DNA from: Leptospira sp. | Lineage (GTDB): Bacteria; Spirochaetota; Leptospiria; Leptospirales; Leptospiraceae | Direction: 5' to 3' | Length of the DNA stretch: 48,638 nucleotides | NCBI GenBank assembly: GCA_027531445.1 | Contig: JAPZRK010000091.1 | Location: 1 to 48,638, forward strand | Shown: positions 43,017-48,638 of the stretch, one piece after another | Numbering within the stretch: the first letter of the stretch is position 1 | Layout: each line of letters starts with the position of its first letter | The notes under the pieces: model-generated | Told to the model about the DNA's origin: nothing | Seen by the model: the letters and a program-made list of their open reading frames with translations, nothing else | The model's database searches: none | Position numbers and translations under genes: made by a program

Positions 43017-43421
43017 ATGTATCCTGTCAACAACCAATCTATTCGTTTACAAATTCTCATAGTAACTATCTTGGGCTTTCTAGCAGTAGGGATTGGAGCT
43101 TTCGGTGCTCATGGATTAAAGTCGATCATTGGACAAGATAGAATGCCTATTTTTGAGACTGGAAATAAATACCATTTTTATCATACACTGGTTAGTGTAT
43201 TGATCATTATCACTTCAAGGCAAATTGGTTTCAACCGCAAACTCAACCTTGCATTTTTATTCTTCGTTATAGGAATTTTCCTTTTTTCATTCAGCCTTTA
43301 CGCCCTTGCAATCACCGGGATAAAAACTTTGGGAATCATCACACCCTTTGGTGGAGTCAGCTTTTTGATCGGATGGATTTTGTTTGGATTAGGCAGTCTT
43401 CAATCACGAGAGGAGCCATAA
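43017..43421 (+). CDS. DUF423 (YgdD-type) membrane protein
   Basis: 134 residues with four membrane helices and the DUF423 signature GAFGAHGLKS with IFETGNKYHFYHTLVSVLI. The TPFGGVSFLIGW segment in the last helix also fits. The function of the family is not established. Its last 22 bp overlap the convergent FliG-C-like gene. It starts 20 bp from the divergent zinc-ribbon gene. Confidence 0.9.
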   Translation: MYPVNNQSIRLQILIVTILGFLAVGIGAFGAHGLKSIIGQDRMPIFETGNKYHFYHTLVSVLIIITSRQIGFNRKLNLAFLFFVIGIFLFSFSLYALAITGIKTLGIITPFGGVSFLIGWILFGLGSLQSREEP

Positions 43422-43729
43422 AAAAATTGACCTCTTTTTTCGATTAGATTTCTAGAAATTAATCCATCGGCGATTAGCAATAGTCCATTCGCTGCTGCCT
43501 GTTTTTCTTCATCGCTAGCATCTTTTTGAAGAGCCATAAGTTCATGAACAAATTTACGACGCTTTAGATCTAAAACACCTAGCATGGAGCCACTTATCTT
43601 TTCGTCCATCTTGAGAAATGCGAGTGCTAAGGTCTTAGGCGGAGTCTCATTACAAAGATAATAAAGTGCTCTATTGTCAAAGTACGATAATTGGCCAATT
43701 TTTTCTAAAATTTGATCTCCACCTGACAT
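43400..43729 (-). CDS. Standalone FliG C-terminal-domain-like protein
   Basis: 109 residues. Nearly the whole length resembles the C-terminal domain of the flagellar motor-switch protein FliG: LSYFDNRALYYLCNETPPKTLALAFLKM matches the LVDVDDRSIQ..L.EVDSESL.IALKG block. The following helices (SMLGVLDLKRRKFVHELM) occupy the place of the charged torque helix. The N and middle domains are absent. Spirochaetes build periplasmic flagella, so it might modulate the switch. It lies 10 bp downstream of the M32 carboxypeptidase stop. The homology is my reading and is moderate. Confidence 0.65.
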   Translation of the reverse strand: MSGGDQILEKIGQLSYFDNRALYYLCNETPPKTLALAFLKMDEKISGSMLGVLDLKRRKFVHELMALQKDASDEEKQAAANGLLLIADGLISRNLIEKRGQFFYGSSRD

Positions 43730-43739
43730 CGATAAACTC

Positions 43740-45257
43740 CTATATAGAAAGCACTTCTTGAACTTTATTTTTTAAATATGAAATTAAATATTTCGAATTT
43801 GGATATTCTAGGGTAGCAGATTGAATCAATTCTTTTGCATCTAAAATTTTTCCTTTTGAATGAATTTCATTGCGTAACCAATTCAAAAGAACACTAAAAT
43901 CACCATTGATCCTAAAATTCGATTTATAATTCGAATGAGCTTTTTCAAAAGAAGAGAACAATTGTGCTGAAAAAATATTTCCTAGAGTATATGTCGGAAA
44001 ATATCCAAACGCCGCCATTGACCAATGTATGTCTTGAAGAACACCTTCCGCATCGTTTTCAACTTCCAAACCAAGATATTCTTTTACTTTTGCATTCCAT
44101 ATTTCTGGAAGATCTTTGACTTTAATTTTTTCATTGATCAGATCCCTTTCTATTTCAAAGCGAAGTATGATATGCAAATTGTATGTTATCTGATCGGCTT
44201 CCACTCTAATTTTACTTTTTTGAGTTGAATTGATATACCGAAAAAGATTCTTGAAAGGAACATCATTCTCTGTTAGCTGAAAATCGGAAAGTAAAATAGG
44301 ATAAATGAATTCCCAAAAAGCTTTAGATCTTCCCACTTGATTTTCCCAGAGTCGACTTTGAGATTCATGAACACCTAATGAACAAAATTCAGTTAATGGT
44401 GTAGGCCACTCTTCCATCATCGATAAACCAGCTTCATAAAGTGAATGACCTGTCTCATGCAAAACACCGAAGATCGATGACAGGGGATCAATCTCTGAAT
44501 AACGTGTTGTAATTCGTTTATCCATTTTTCCTAAGCTGGTCGAAAAAGGATGATGGCTCGAATCAAGTCTACTTTCCGACTCCATTAATCCCAAAATTGA
44601 TGGTATCCGTTTACAAAGTTTTTCTTGTTTTTCCCGAGCAATAGGACCATTAAAAGGTGATTCAAAAGAAGGTGCCGATTCAACAATTGGTATTAATTCT
44701 AATTTTAAATCCTGAAATAATGATTCAATGTCTGATGCCTTGGCTCCTTTTTCATAACTATCAAGTAAAGCATCATAAGGCTCTGTCGTATAACCAATAT
44801 AATTCGCTTGTTTCCGAGAAAGATTGATAATTTTTTCAAGCATCGGAGCAAAGTCTGAAAAATTTGATTTCTGTTTCGCGTCCGCCCACACTGCGTGAGC
44901 TAAATTTGTCGTTTGTGATAGCTCGGCTACAAACTCAGATGGTAATTTTTCCAGTTTCTTTTGCTCTTCTTCAAGTATTGAAAATTCACGTTCCCAAGAT
45001 GAACGTTCATGAGCTGGAAGTTCGTTTAAGACTTTTTTTGCATTTTTGATCAAGTCTCGGTATTCTGAACCTACTGACCACTCGTGGGTCAATTGAGATA
45101 GATCTGCGATTTGTTTTGCCCTGTATTCTCTTCCGTTCTTGGGCATCATAACTTCTGAATCCCAATGCAAAACAGAAGCGGTGTCTTGAAAGGATTTGAT
45201 TTTTTGGAAAAATTGTCTATATGCTTGGAGAGGTTCAGGAAGAGCCATTAAAGCCAT
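43740..45257 (-). CDS. M32-family (Taq-type) metallocarboxypeptidase
   Basis: 505 residues from the ATG at 45257; an ATG 9 bp later is equally possible. The longer frame back to 45404 runs through the tRNA-Gly gene and is rejected. The zinc motif is HETGH in FGVLHETGHSLYEAG. Typical family segments are also seen (DTASVLHWDSEVMMPKNG, SLGVHESQSRLWENQVGRS, IRVEADQITYNLHIILRFEIE). The enzyme removes C-terminal residues from peptides, is normally cytoplasmic and functions as a dimer. The FliG-C-like gene follows 10 bp downstream. Confidence 0.93.
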   Translation of the reverse strand: MALMALPEPLQAYRQFFQKIKSFQDTASVLHWDSEVMMPKNGREYRAKQIADLSQLTHEWSVGSEYRDLIKNAKKVLNELPAHERSSWEREFSILEEEQKKLEKLPSEFVAELSQTTNLAHAVWADAKQKSNFSDFAPMLEKIINLSRKQANYIGYTTEPYDALLDSYEKGAKASDIESLFQDLKLELIPIVESAPSFESPFNGPIAREKQEKLCKRIPSILGLMESESRLDSSHHPFSTSLGKMDKRITTRYSEIDPLSSIFGVLHETGHSLYEAGLSMMEEWPTPLTEFCSLGVHESQSRLWENQVGRSKAFWEFIYPILLSDFQLTENDVPFKNLFRYINSTQKSKIRVEADQITYNLHIILRFEIERDLINEKIKVKDLPEIWNAKVKEYLGLEVENDAEGVLQDIHWSMAAFGYFPTYTLGNIFSAQLFSSFEKAHSNYKSNFRINGDFSVLLNWLRNEIHSKGKILDAKELIQSATLEYPNSKYLISYLKNKVQEVLSI

Positions 45258-45292
45258 TCTAAAAATCGAATCAATTCTGGAATCAAAAATCA

Positions 45293-45323
45293 TTGACCAC
45301 GATCTCGAACTAAAAACTATGTA
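45293..45323 (+). promoter_or_regulatory. Putative tRNA-Gly promoter
   Basis: TTGACC (45293-45298) and TATGTA (45318-45323) are separated by 19 bases, or 17 if the -10 is read as ACTATG. The second element ends 9 bp before the tRNA. The -35 is good and the -10 is imperfect. Confidence 0.4.
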
Positions 45324-45332
45324 TTTACCTAT

Positions 45333-45403
45333 GCGGGTGTGGTGTAACGGTAGCACAGCAGCCTTCCAAGCTTCTGGCGAGGGTTCGAGTCCCTTCGCCC
45401 GCA
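45333..45403 (+). tRNA. tRNA-Gly (anticodon TCC)
   Basis: A complete cloverleaf can be drawn. The acceptor is GCGGGTG with CGCCCGC and discriminator A. The D-arm is GTGT-AACGGTA-GCAC. The anticodon arm is GCAGC-CTTCCAA-GCTTC with anticodon TCC. The T-arm is GAGGG-TTCGAGT-CCCTT. The anticodon stem has a C-T mismatch at its second pair. CCA is not encoded. It reads GGA and GGG Gly codons. A 19-bp exact copy of its 3' end occurs 214 bp downstream. Confidence 0.95.
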
Positions 45404-45407
45404 AAAA
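45389..45407 (+). repeat. 19-bp direct repeat, copy 1 (3' end of tRNA-Gly)
   Basis: GTCCCTTCGCCCGCAAAAA covers the tRNA T-arm 3' strand, the acceptor 3' strand and the bases after it. The same 19 bases recur at 45603-45621. Such tRNA-end duplications are typical of integrase attachment sites (attL/attR). Confidence 0.8.
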
Positions 45408-45479
45408 TGAAATCTTTCTTTTTCACTAAATAATTCCCATCTAACATATAGTCGCGAAGGACTCGAACAGTTTTGTGAG

Positions 45480-45515
45480 CCAAAAGGTTGCGACCCATAG
45501 GGAGCAATCTTTTGG
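45480..45515. repeat. Inverted repeat, 12-bp arms
   Basis: CCAAAAGGTTGC (45480-45491) and GCAATCTTTTGG (45504-45515) are inverted copies with one G-T pair. The 12-base loop between them is itself nearly symmetric (CCC-ATA-GGG). This strong hairpin lies inside the tRNA-Gly-linked element. Confidence 0.85.
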
Positions 45516-45567
45516 AGAGCCGACCCGGATGGGAAGGCGTCGAACAAAACCGTGCCTCGGAGCGTTG

Positions 45568-45586
45568 TTTGGACACGATGTCCAAA
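45568..45586. repeat. Perfect inverted repeat, 8-bp arms
   Basis: TTTGGACA-CGA-TGTCCAAA forms a perfect 8-bp hairpin with a 3-base loop in the tRNA-Gly-linked element. No T-tract follows on either strand, so it is not an ordinary terminator. Confidence 0.85.
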
Positions 45587-45602
45587 CCGCGGAGAGGGCT
45601 TT

Positions 45603-45621
45603 GTCCCTTCGCCCGCAAAAA
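45603..45621 (+). repeat. 19-bp direct repeat, copy 2
   Basis: This is an exact copy of GTCCCTTCGCCCGCAAAAA from the tRNA-Gly end. Its upstream neighbours (GAGGGCTTT) also echo the tRNA T-arm (GAGGGTTCGA). It forms the right border of the structured element. Confidence 0.8.
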
Positions 45622-45702
45622 AGATATCCAATTGGACAACTTCGATAAATATGTTAACCTTCAGATGAACGAAATCGTTCTCGTCAATTAAGGAAAATCA
45701 AA

Positions 45703-47325
45703 ATGTATTCTACTTTTTACAAATTCTCGATACGATTACTGTCTGCCTTTTTCCTCAGTGTTGCGATATTTTCTGATACATCACAAATTCTAAGTGTTGA
45801 TCTAAATACCCGAAGTCGAGCAGATTCGCTTCTCAAAAAAAAGGATTTCCAAAGTGCATTTCGGTTGAGCAATGAAATCATTAAAAATTCTCCCTCGGAT
45901 CCTTTTGGTTGGTGGCTAAAACTACAGGCGACATCACAATTAGCGGCCTCCAAAGGTGCATGGCCGCGCGAATGTTTAGAAGCAGCTTACCAATTGGTGA
46001 ACCTAGAACCTGCTAATGAGGCAGTGCACTTTAATACTGCTATATGGTGCTTAAATCATGAAAAAAATTATAAAGAAATCGCATCTTTAAAAGACAGAGT
46101 GATTCCTGCTGCAAGGGAAAGCATCGGCAATGACAACTATGCATTGCTCATAAATCTAATCAGTTTTTCCTTTATGAAGTTAGATGAATATCAAAACGCG
46201 CGAAATGTATTGAAACAAGGAATATCAGATTTAATAGACCAGCCATCTGTTTTTAAGACCGGATACAATCTTACAGAACTTTTCCAGGATGATTCAATGA
46301 CCATTGAGGAACGAGCGGAATGGCATGAACTTTTTAGTTTTATCATACCGAGAAGCAATTCAGAAAATCCATTGATTGGAAGTATTGCATGGAACACATC
46401 CCTACTCACGGACATGTATGTTCAAGATAAAAATTTGAAAGAAGCCTACCAAACGATCTCTTTATTGTATCCTGATTATGATCAACAGGTCATGTCCCAT
46501 TGGAACTTCTTGAGAGACCAACTTTTTATTAAATATCTTGGATTAAAATATAGTACAAGTCGTCTGAAAAAAGAGCCCAAAAGAATTCTAAAAATGATTT
46601 TTTTAGTGATTCCTCGAACTAGATTAATCAATCAACAACCAATTACTTTATCAAAATTTGGTTCATTGAATAGTGATCTAGAAGAAAAAGATCTACAATC
46701 CTTGTTAACAAGTTTTATTTACTTTCGTGATTCTTTTGAAGTCATCTCAGATGGAATCAGATGGGAGATGTCTCTTATCAAGACTAATGCCGAAATTCAA
46801 TCTACAAATTTGATTGATCAAAAGTTTCGTTATGTCATGCAACCGGACATTTCATCCATTGTTCCAAAACTTACTGAAGACGTTACAAATCAAATAATCA
46901 ATTCAGATGCCGTCGTCGTAGTATGGCCGGGCACAAAACAGCCGAATGGTGTTCTGATTACAAACGGAGGTGGGACTGAATGGAATTATGGAACCGATCT
47001 AAATCCAGAAATTAGACTAACAATACTTTCTGATTCTAACAAAAATAAAAATGGAGGAAATCATGCAAATCATCCGATTTTTCTTTATCATGAGATGTTT
47101 CACGTCTTGGAATGGGCTTACCATAAATCAAAATTTCCGAAAAATGATCACCCATACATGAGAAAAAAAGAATGGCCGAAAGATTACGAAGGCTCTACGG
47201 AATGGGACTTCTATTCTGAAACGTTTAAAAAACGAATGATGCAAGAAGACCAATTTGATAGATTATATTGGAAGGGAAGAAAGGAAGGATTTTACGGAAT
47301 TCAAGAAAGAGAAAGGACCAAATAA
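45703..47325 (+). CDS. Secreted TPR-like protein with C-terminal HEXXH motif
   Basis: 540 residues. A signal peptide (about 1-25) is followed by TPR-like helix pairs (residues about 35-250, for example LLKKKDFQSAFRLSNEIIKNSPSDP and EAVHFNTAIWCLNHEKNYKEI). The C-terminal region contains FLYHEMFHVLEWAYH, a zincin-type HEXXH, with further acidic residues downstream (STEWDFYSETF). It could be a periplasmic or surface metalloprotease, but the third zinc ligand is not certain. A ribosome site AAGGA lies eight bases before the ATG. No named family is recognised. Confidence 0.7.
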   Translation: MYSTFYKFSIRLLSAFFLSVAIFSDTSQILSVDLNTRSRADSLLKKKDFQSAFRLSNEIIKNSPSDPFGWWLKLQATSQLAASKGAWPRECLEAAYQLVNLEPANEAVHFNTAIWCLNHEKNYKEIASLKDRVIPAARESIGNDNYALLINLISFSFMKLDEYQNARNVLKQGISDLIDQPSVFKTGYNLTELFQDDSMTIEERAEWHELFSFIIPRSNSENPLIGSIAWNTSLLTDMYVQDKNLKEAYQTISLLYPDYDQQVMSHWNFLRDQLFIKYLGLKYSTSRLKKEPKRILKMIFLVIPRTRLINQQPITLSKFGSLNSDLEEKDLQSLLTSFIYFRDSFEVISDGIRWEMSLIKTNAEIQSTNLIDQKFRYVMQPDISSIVPKLTEDVTNQIINSDAVVVVWPGTKQPNGVLITNGGGTEWNYGTDLNPEIRLTILSDSNKNKNGGNHANHPIFLYHEMFHVLEWAYHKSKFPKNDHPYMRKKEWPKDYEGSTEWDFYSETFKKRMMQEDQFDRLYWKGRKEGFYGIQERERTK

Positions 47326-47366
47326 GTATATCTGAAATTTGTCCTGTCTATCTTGATTTGATCTGA

Positions 47367-48302
47367 CTAAGATGCCTGGAAATCAGTCAAAAGATCACTT
47401 CGATTTTCACCCAATAGAATGGTGATAATCGCTTTCGATCCATTTTCCTCGTATGTTAGATCATCAAAGGAAAGTTTCCTCGCCATGAAGATCCCCCTTC
47501 CATGAGTTTTAAATGCATTCTTTGTCATAGCTTGCAATGAAAGAAACTTTTTCCAATCAAAACCTTGCCCTTGATCTTTGATTATGATATTGATTCTATC
47601 TTCAAATTTCTCAAACAAAATCTGCACGAATCTATTGGAATATTCTGGCATTTCAAGTCGTTTAATAATTTCTTCCATCAACTTATCTGAATTATGAAGT
47701 TCTGTCTTTTCTTGATAAGAAATTCCGAGGTTTCCATGTTCAATGGCATTATTTAAAATTTCCATGATTCCAGTTAACACACGTTCTGGATCTGGACATG
47801 CATTTGCTAATATAGGAGCTAATTCATGAGATTCTCTAATCGACTTAATACGGAATTCCCCCTTAATCAAATGTCTTAAAGCTCCCATCCCCTTATGAAG
47901 ATCTTCTTTTGCTTTTTGAAGTTTAATATAATGCTCAACTGCTGTTTGAACAATTGTGATTAGTAAAGCTCGCGAATATGGTTTTGTGAGATAGTAAAAT
48001 GCACCTGCATCCAATCCTTCTGTCATATCTGTGACACCGCTCATCGCAGTTTGGAAAATAACAGGAATATCGCGCCACTTTTCTGAATGTTTGATTTTTT
48101 TGAGTAAATCAATCCCGTCCATTTTTGGCATTAAACGATCCAGAATGATTGCAAAGAACGGAAACTCATTGCGATTTAAGATTGCGAGTGCTTCTTCTCC
48201 ATCTTTTGCTTTTACAACGTTAAAGCCTTTATCACTTAACGATTCTTCGATGATCATCAAATTGATCGATTCATCATCAACGGCTAATAGGCTCATTGTC
48301 AT
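47367..48302 (-). CDS. Response regulator fused to RsbW-like ATPase domain
   Basis: 311 residues. The receiver domain (2-125) has D9 and D10, the phospho-acceptor D55 (IILDRLMP), the switch Thr/Ser region and K107 (LTKP). A helical linker follows (125-160), then an anti-sigma/RsbW-type HATPase domain (about 175-305) with the N-box MEILNNAIEHGN and G-boxes DQGQGFDW and HGRGIFMARKL. Such proteins may link two-component signalling to a partner-switching step. A strong AAGGAG ribosome site precedes the ATG, and the start overlaps the upstream kinase stop (ATGA), so kinase and regulator are co-translated. Confidence 0.9.
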   Translation of the reverse strand: MTMSLLAVDDESINLMIIEESLSDKGFNVVKAKDGEEALAILNRNEFPFFAIILDRLMPKMDGIDLLKKIKHSEKWRDIPVIFQTAMSGVTDMTEGLDAGAFYYLTKPYSRALLITIVQTAVEHYIKLQKAKEDLHKGMGALRHLIKGEFRIKSIRESHELAPILANACPDPERVLTGIMEILNNAIEHGNLGISYQEKTELHNSDKLMEEIIKRLEMPEYSNRFVQILFEKFEDRINIIIKDQGQGFDWKKFLSLQAMTKNAFKTHGRGIFMARKLSFDDLTYEENGSKAIITILLGENRSDLLTDFQAS

Positions 48303-48638
48303 AAAAATTCTCCTTGTTTAATAGGAAGCAACAGAGTAAAGACTGCACCTCCACCTTCATGATTGTCTGCGTACAACAAGCCATTGTGGTGACTTACAAT
48401 CTCACGCGAAATGGACAACCCAAGACCAGTTCCCTTTGTTCCTGCCTTAACCTGTTTAGATTGGATGAATTTTTCAAAAATTTTATCTAAATCTTCTGGA
48501 GGGATTCCGGGTCCAAAGTCTCTAATTGTGATACCAATTCCCTTAATATACTTTGTTTTTTTTAGCGGAATAAATTCTCTTTCTATTTTTTCGATGATGA
48601 TGTCAGTATTCTCGGGGATAAACTTGATGGCATTTGAA
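48299..48638 (-). CDS. Sensor histidine kinase, C-terminal part (start lies beyond the window)
   Basis: Only the last ~112 residues are visible, and the frame is open to the end of the window. It has the kinase ATP-binding landmarks: part of the N-box at the edge (SNAIKFIP), the G1 box RDFGPGIPPEDLDKIFEKF with the F-box, and the G2 box GTKGTGLGLSISREIVSHHNG. It ends GAVFTLLLPIKQGEFL. The stop overlaps the start of the REC-HATPase gene (TGA within ATGA). It is probably the cognate kinase of that regulator. The sensor and dimerisation domains are outside the window. Confidence 0.9.
   Translation of the reverse strand, partial: SNAIKFIPENTDIIIEKIEREFIPLKKTKYIKGIGITIRDFGPGIPPEDLDKIFEKFIQSKQVKAGTKGTGLGLSISREIVSHHNGLLYADNHEGGGAVFTLLLPIKQGEFL

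Larger units (their letters stand above)
45408..45621. repeat. Structured tRNA-derived element with terminal inverted repeats
   Basis: This gap between tRNA-Gly and the next gene holds no convincing gene. It starts with about 40 AT-rich bases. At 45454-45462 GCGAAGGAC pairs with GTCCCTTCGC at 45603-45612 (nine pairs with one bulge), enclosing two clear hairpins. The first is 45480-45515 (12-bp arms with one G-T). The second is 45568-45586 (TTTGGACA-CGA-TGTCCAAA, perfect 8-bp arms). At 45451-45468 the minus strand reads like a T-arm (GTTCGAGTCC). It may be a small mobile-element remnant or a structured RNA. ORFs read through it are artefacts. Confidence 0.65.

Noticed and set aside
45258..45404. 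N-terminal extension of the M32 carboxypeptidase frame
   Set aside because: It reads through the tRNA-Gly gene on the opposite strand, and the family starts near the ATG at 45257.
45325..45691. Overlapping ORFs of 67-104 codons on both strands
   Set aside because: They come from the tRNA and the hairpin-rich element, have no ribosome sites and no plausible domain. The DNA signal is structural.
1..48638. CRISPR array, prophage, insertion sequence or rRNA
   Set aside because: I saw no regularly spaced repeats, transposase or integrase motifs, phage structural genes or rRNA sequence on either strand.

Overview
The window looks like a chromosomal segment of a Leptospira-type spirochaete. The evidence is: A+T-rich DNA with short intergenic gaps; a 7TM/SpoIIE-phosphatase lipoprotein; a FecR-like secreted protein; a phasin-related protein; a FliG-C-like fragment; loosely defined lipoboxes; and an ACAD/aminoglycoside-phosphotransferase/DUF6285 operon. 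The genus assignment comes from protein style, not from a database search. I see no phage, insertion sequence or CRISPR array. The one element resembling mobile DNA is a small structured sequence beside tRNA-Gly.

Layout. 1-1258: the 3' end of a propeller-like protein and a small Cys protein. 1358-8380 (minus): a tightly packed run reading hypothetical -> rhomboid protease -> zinc-type dehydrogenase -> 817-residue SAH-hydrolase-like protein -> Nudix hydrolase -> secreted nitrilase-fold protein without its catalytic Cys. I know of no named pathway with this set, and it is my main candidate for an undescribed system. 8467-13366: a HEAT-like protein, a classical MDR dehydrogenase, a SpoIIE-type phosphatase receptor, a small secreted protein and a nitronate monooxygenase. 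13372-16779 (minus): a three-gene redox/envelope operon made of a FecR domain with CXXCH, an outer-membrane barrel and a DsbD. 16843-20784: thyX, a GAF-like/alpha-beta hydrolase, an SRPBCC protein and a SnoaL-like protein. 20800-25095 (minus): metG -> class III cyclase -> HisI-like protein -> rhodanese. 25216-28393: a TerB-like protein and a large Tim44-like/zinc-ribbon membrane protein.

28422-33390: a methyltransferase-like protein, a DoxX-like protein, a long acyl-CoA dehydrogenase (probable methylsuccinyl-CoA dehydrogenase), ruvC, a paraoxonase-like lipoprotein, a phasin-like gene with a structured leader, and tRNA-Pro(GGG). 33565-36625: sixA, rppH, acylphosphatase, an aldo/keto reductase and a putative lipoprotein. 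36626-40004 (minus): an LvaABC/ACAD10-11-like operon ending in a histidine-phosphatase homologue that lacks its second His. 40047-43729: an M23 peptidase, a CPBP protease, several small proteins and a standalone FliG-C-like protein. 43740-48638: an M32 carboxypeptidase, tRNA-Gly(TCC) with a flanking 19-bp repeat and a structured element, a TPR/HExxH secreted protein, and a REC-HATPase regulator downstream of a histidine kinase.

The genome style is compact. Many same-strand neighbours share ATGA-type overlaps, and convergent genes often overlap at their stops with no intrinsic terminator between them. Several proteins keep a recognisable fold but have lost a hallmark catalytic residue (nitrilase-like, histidine-phosphatase-like, HisI-like). 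That is unusual for one 48-kb stretch and deserves checking.
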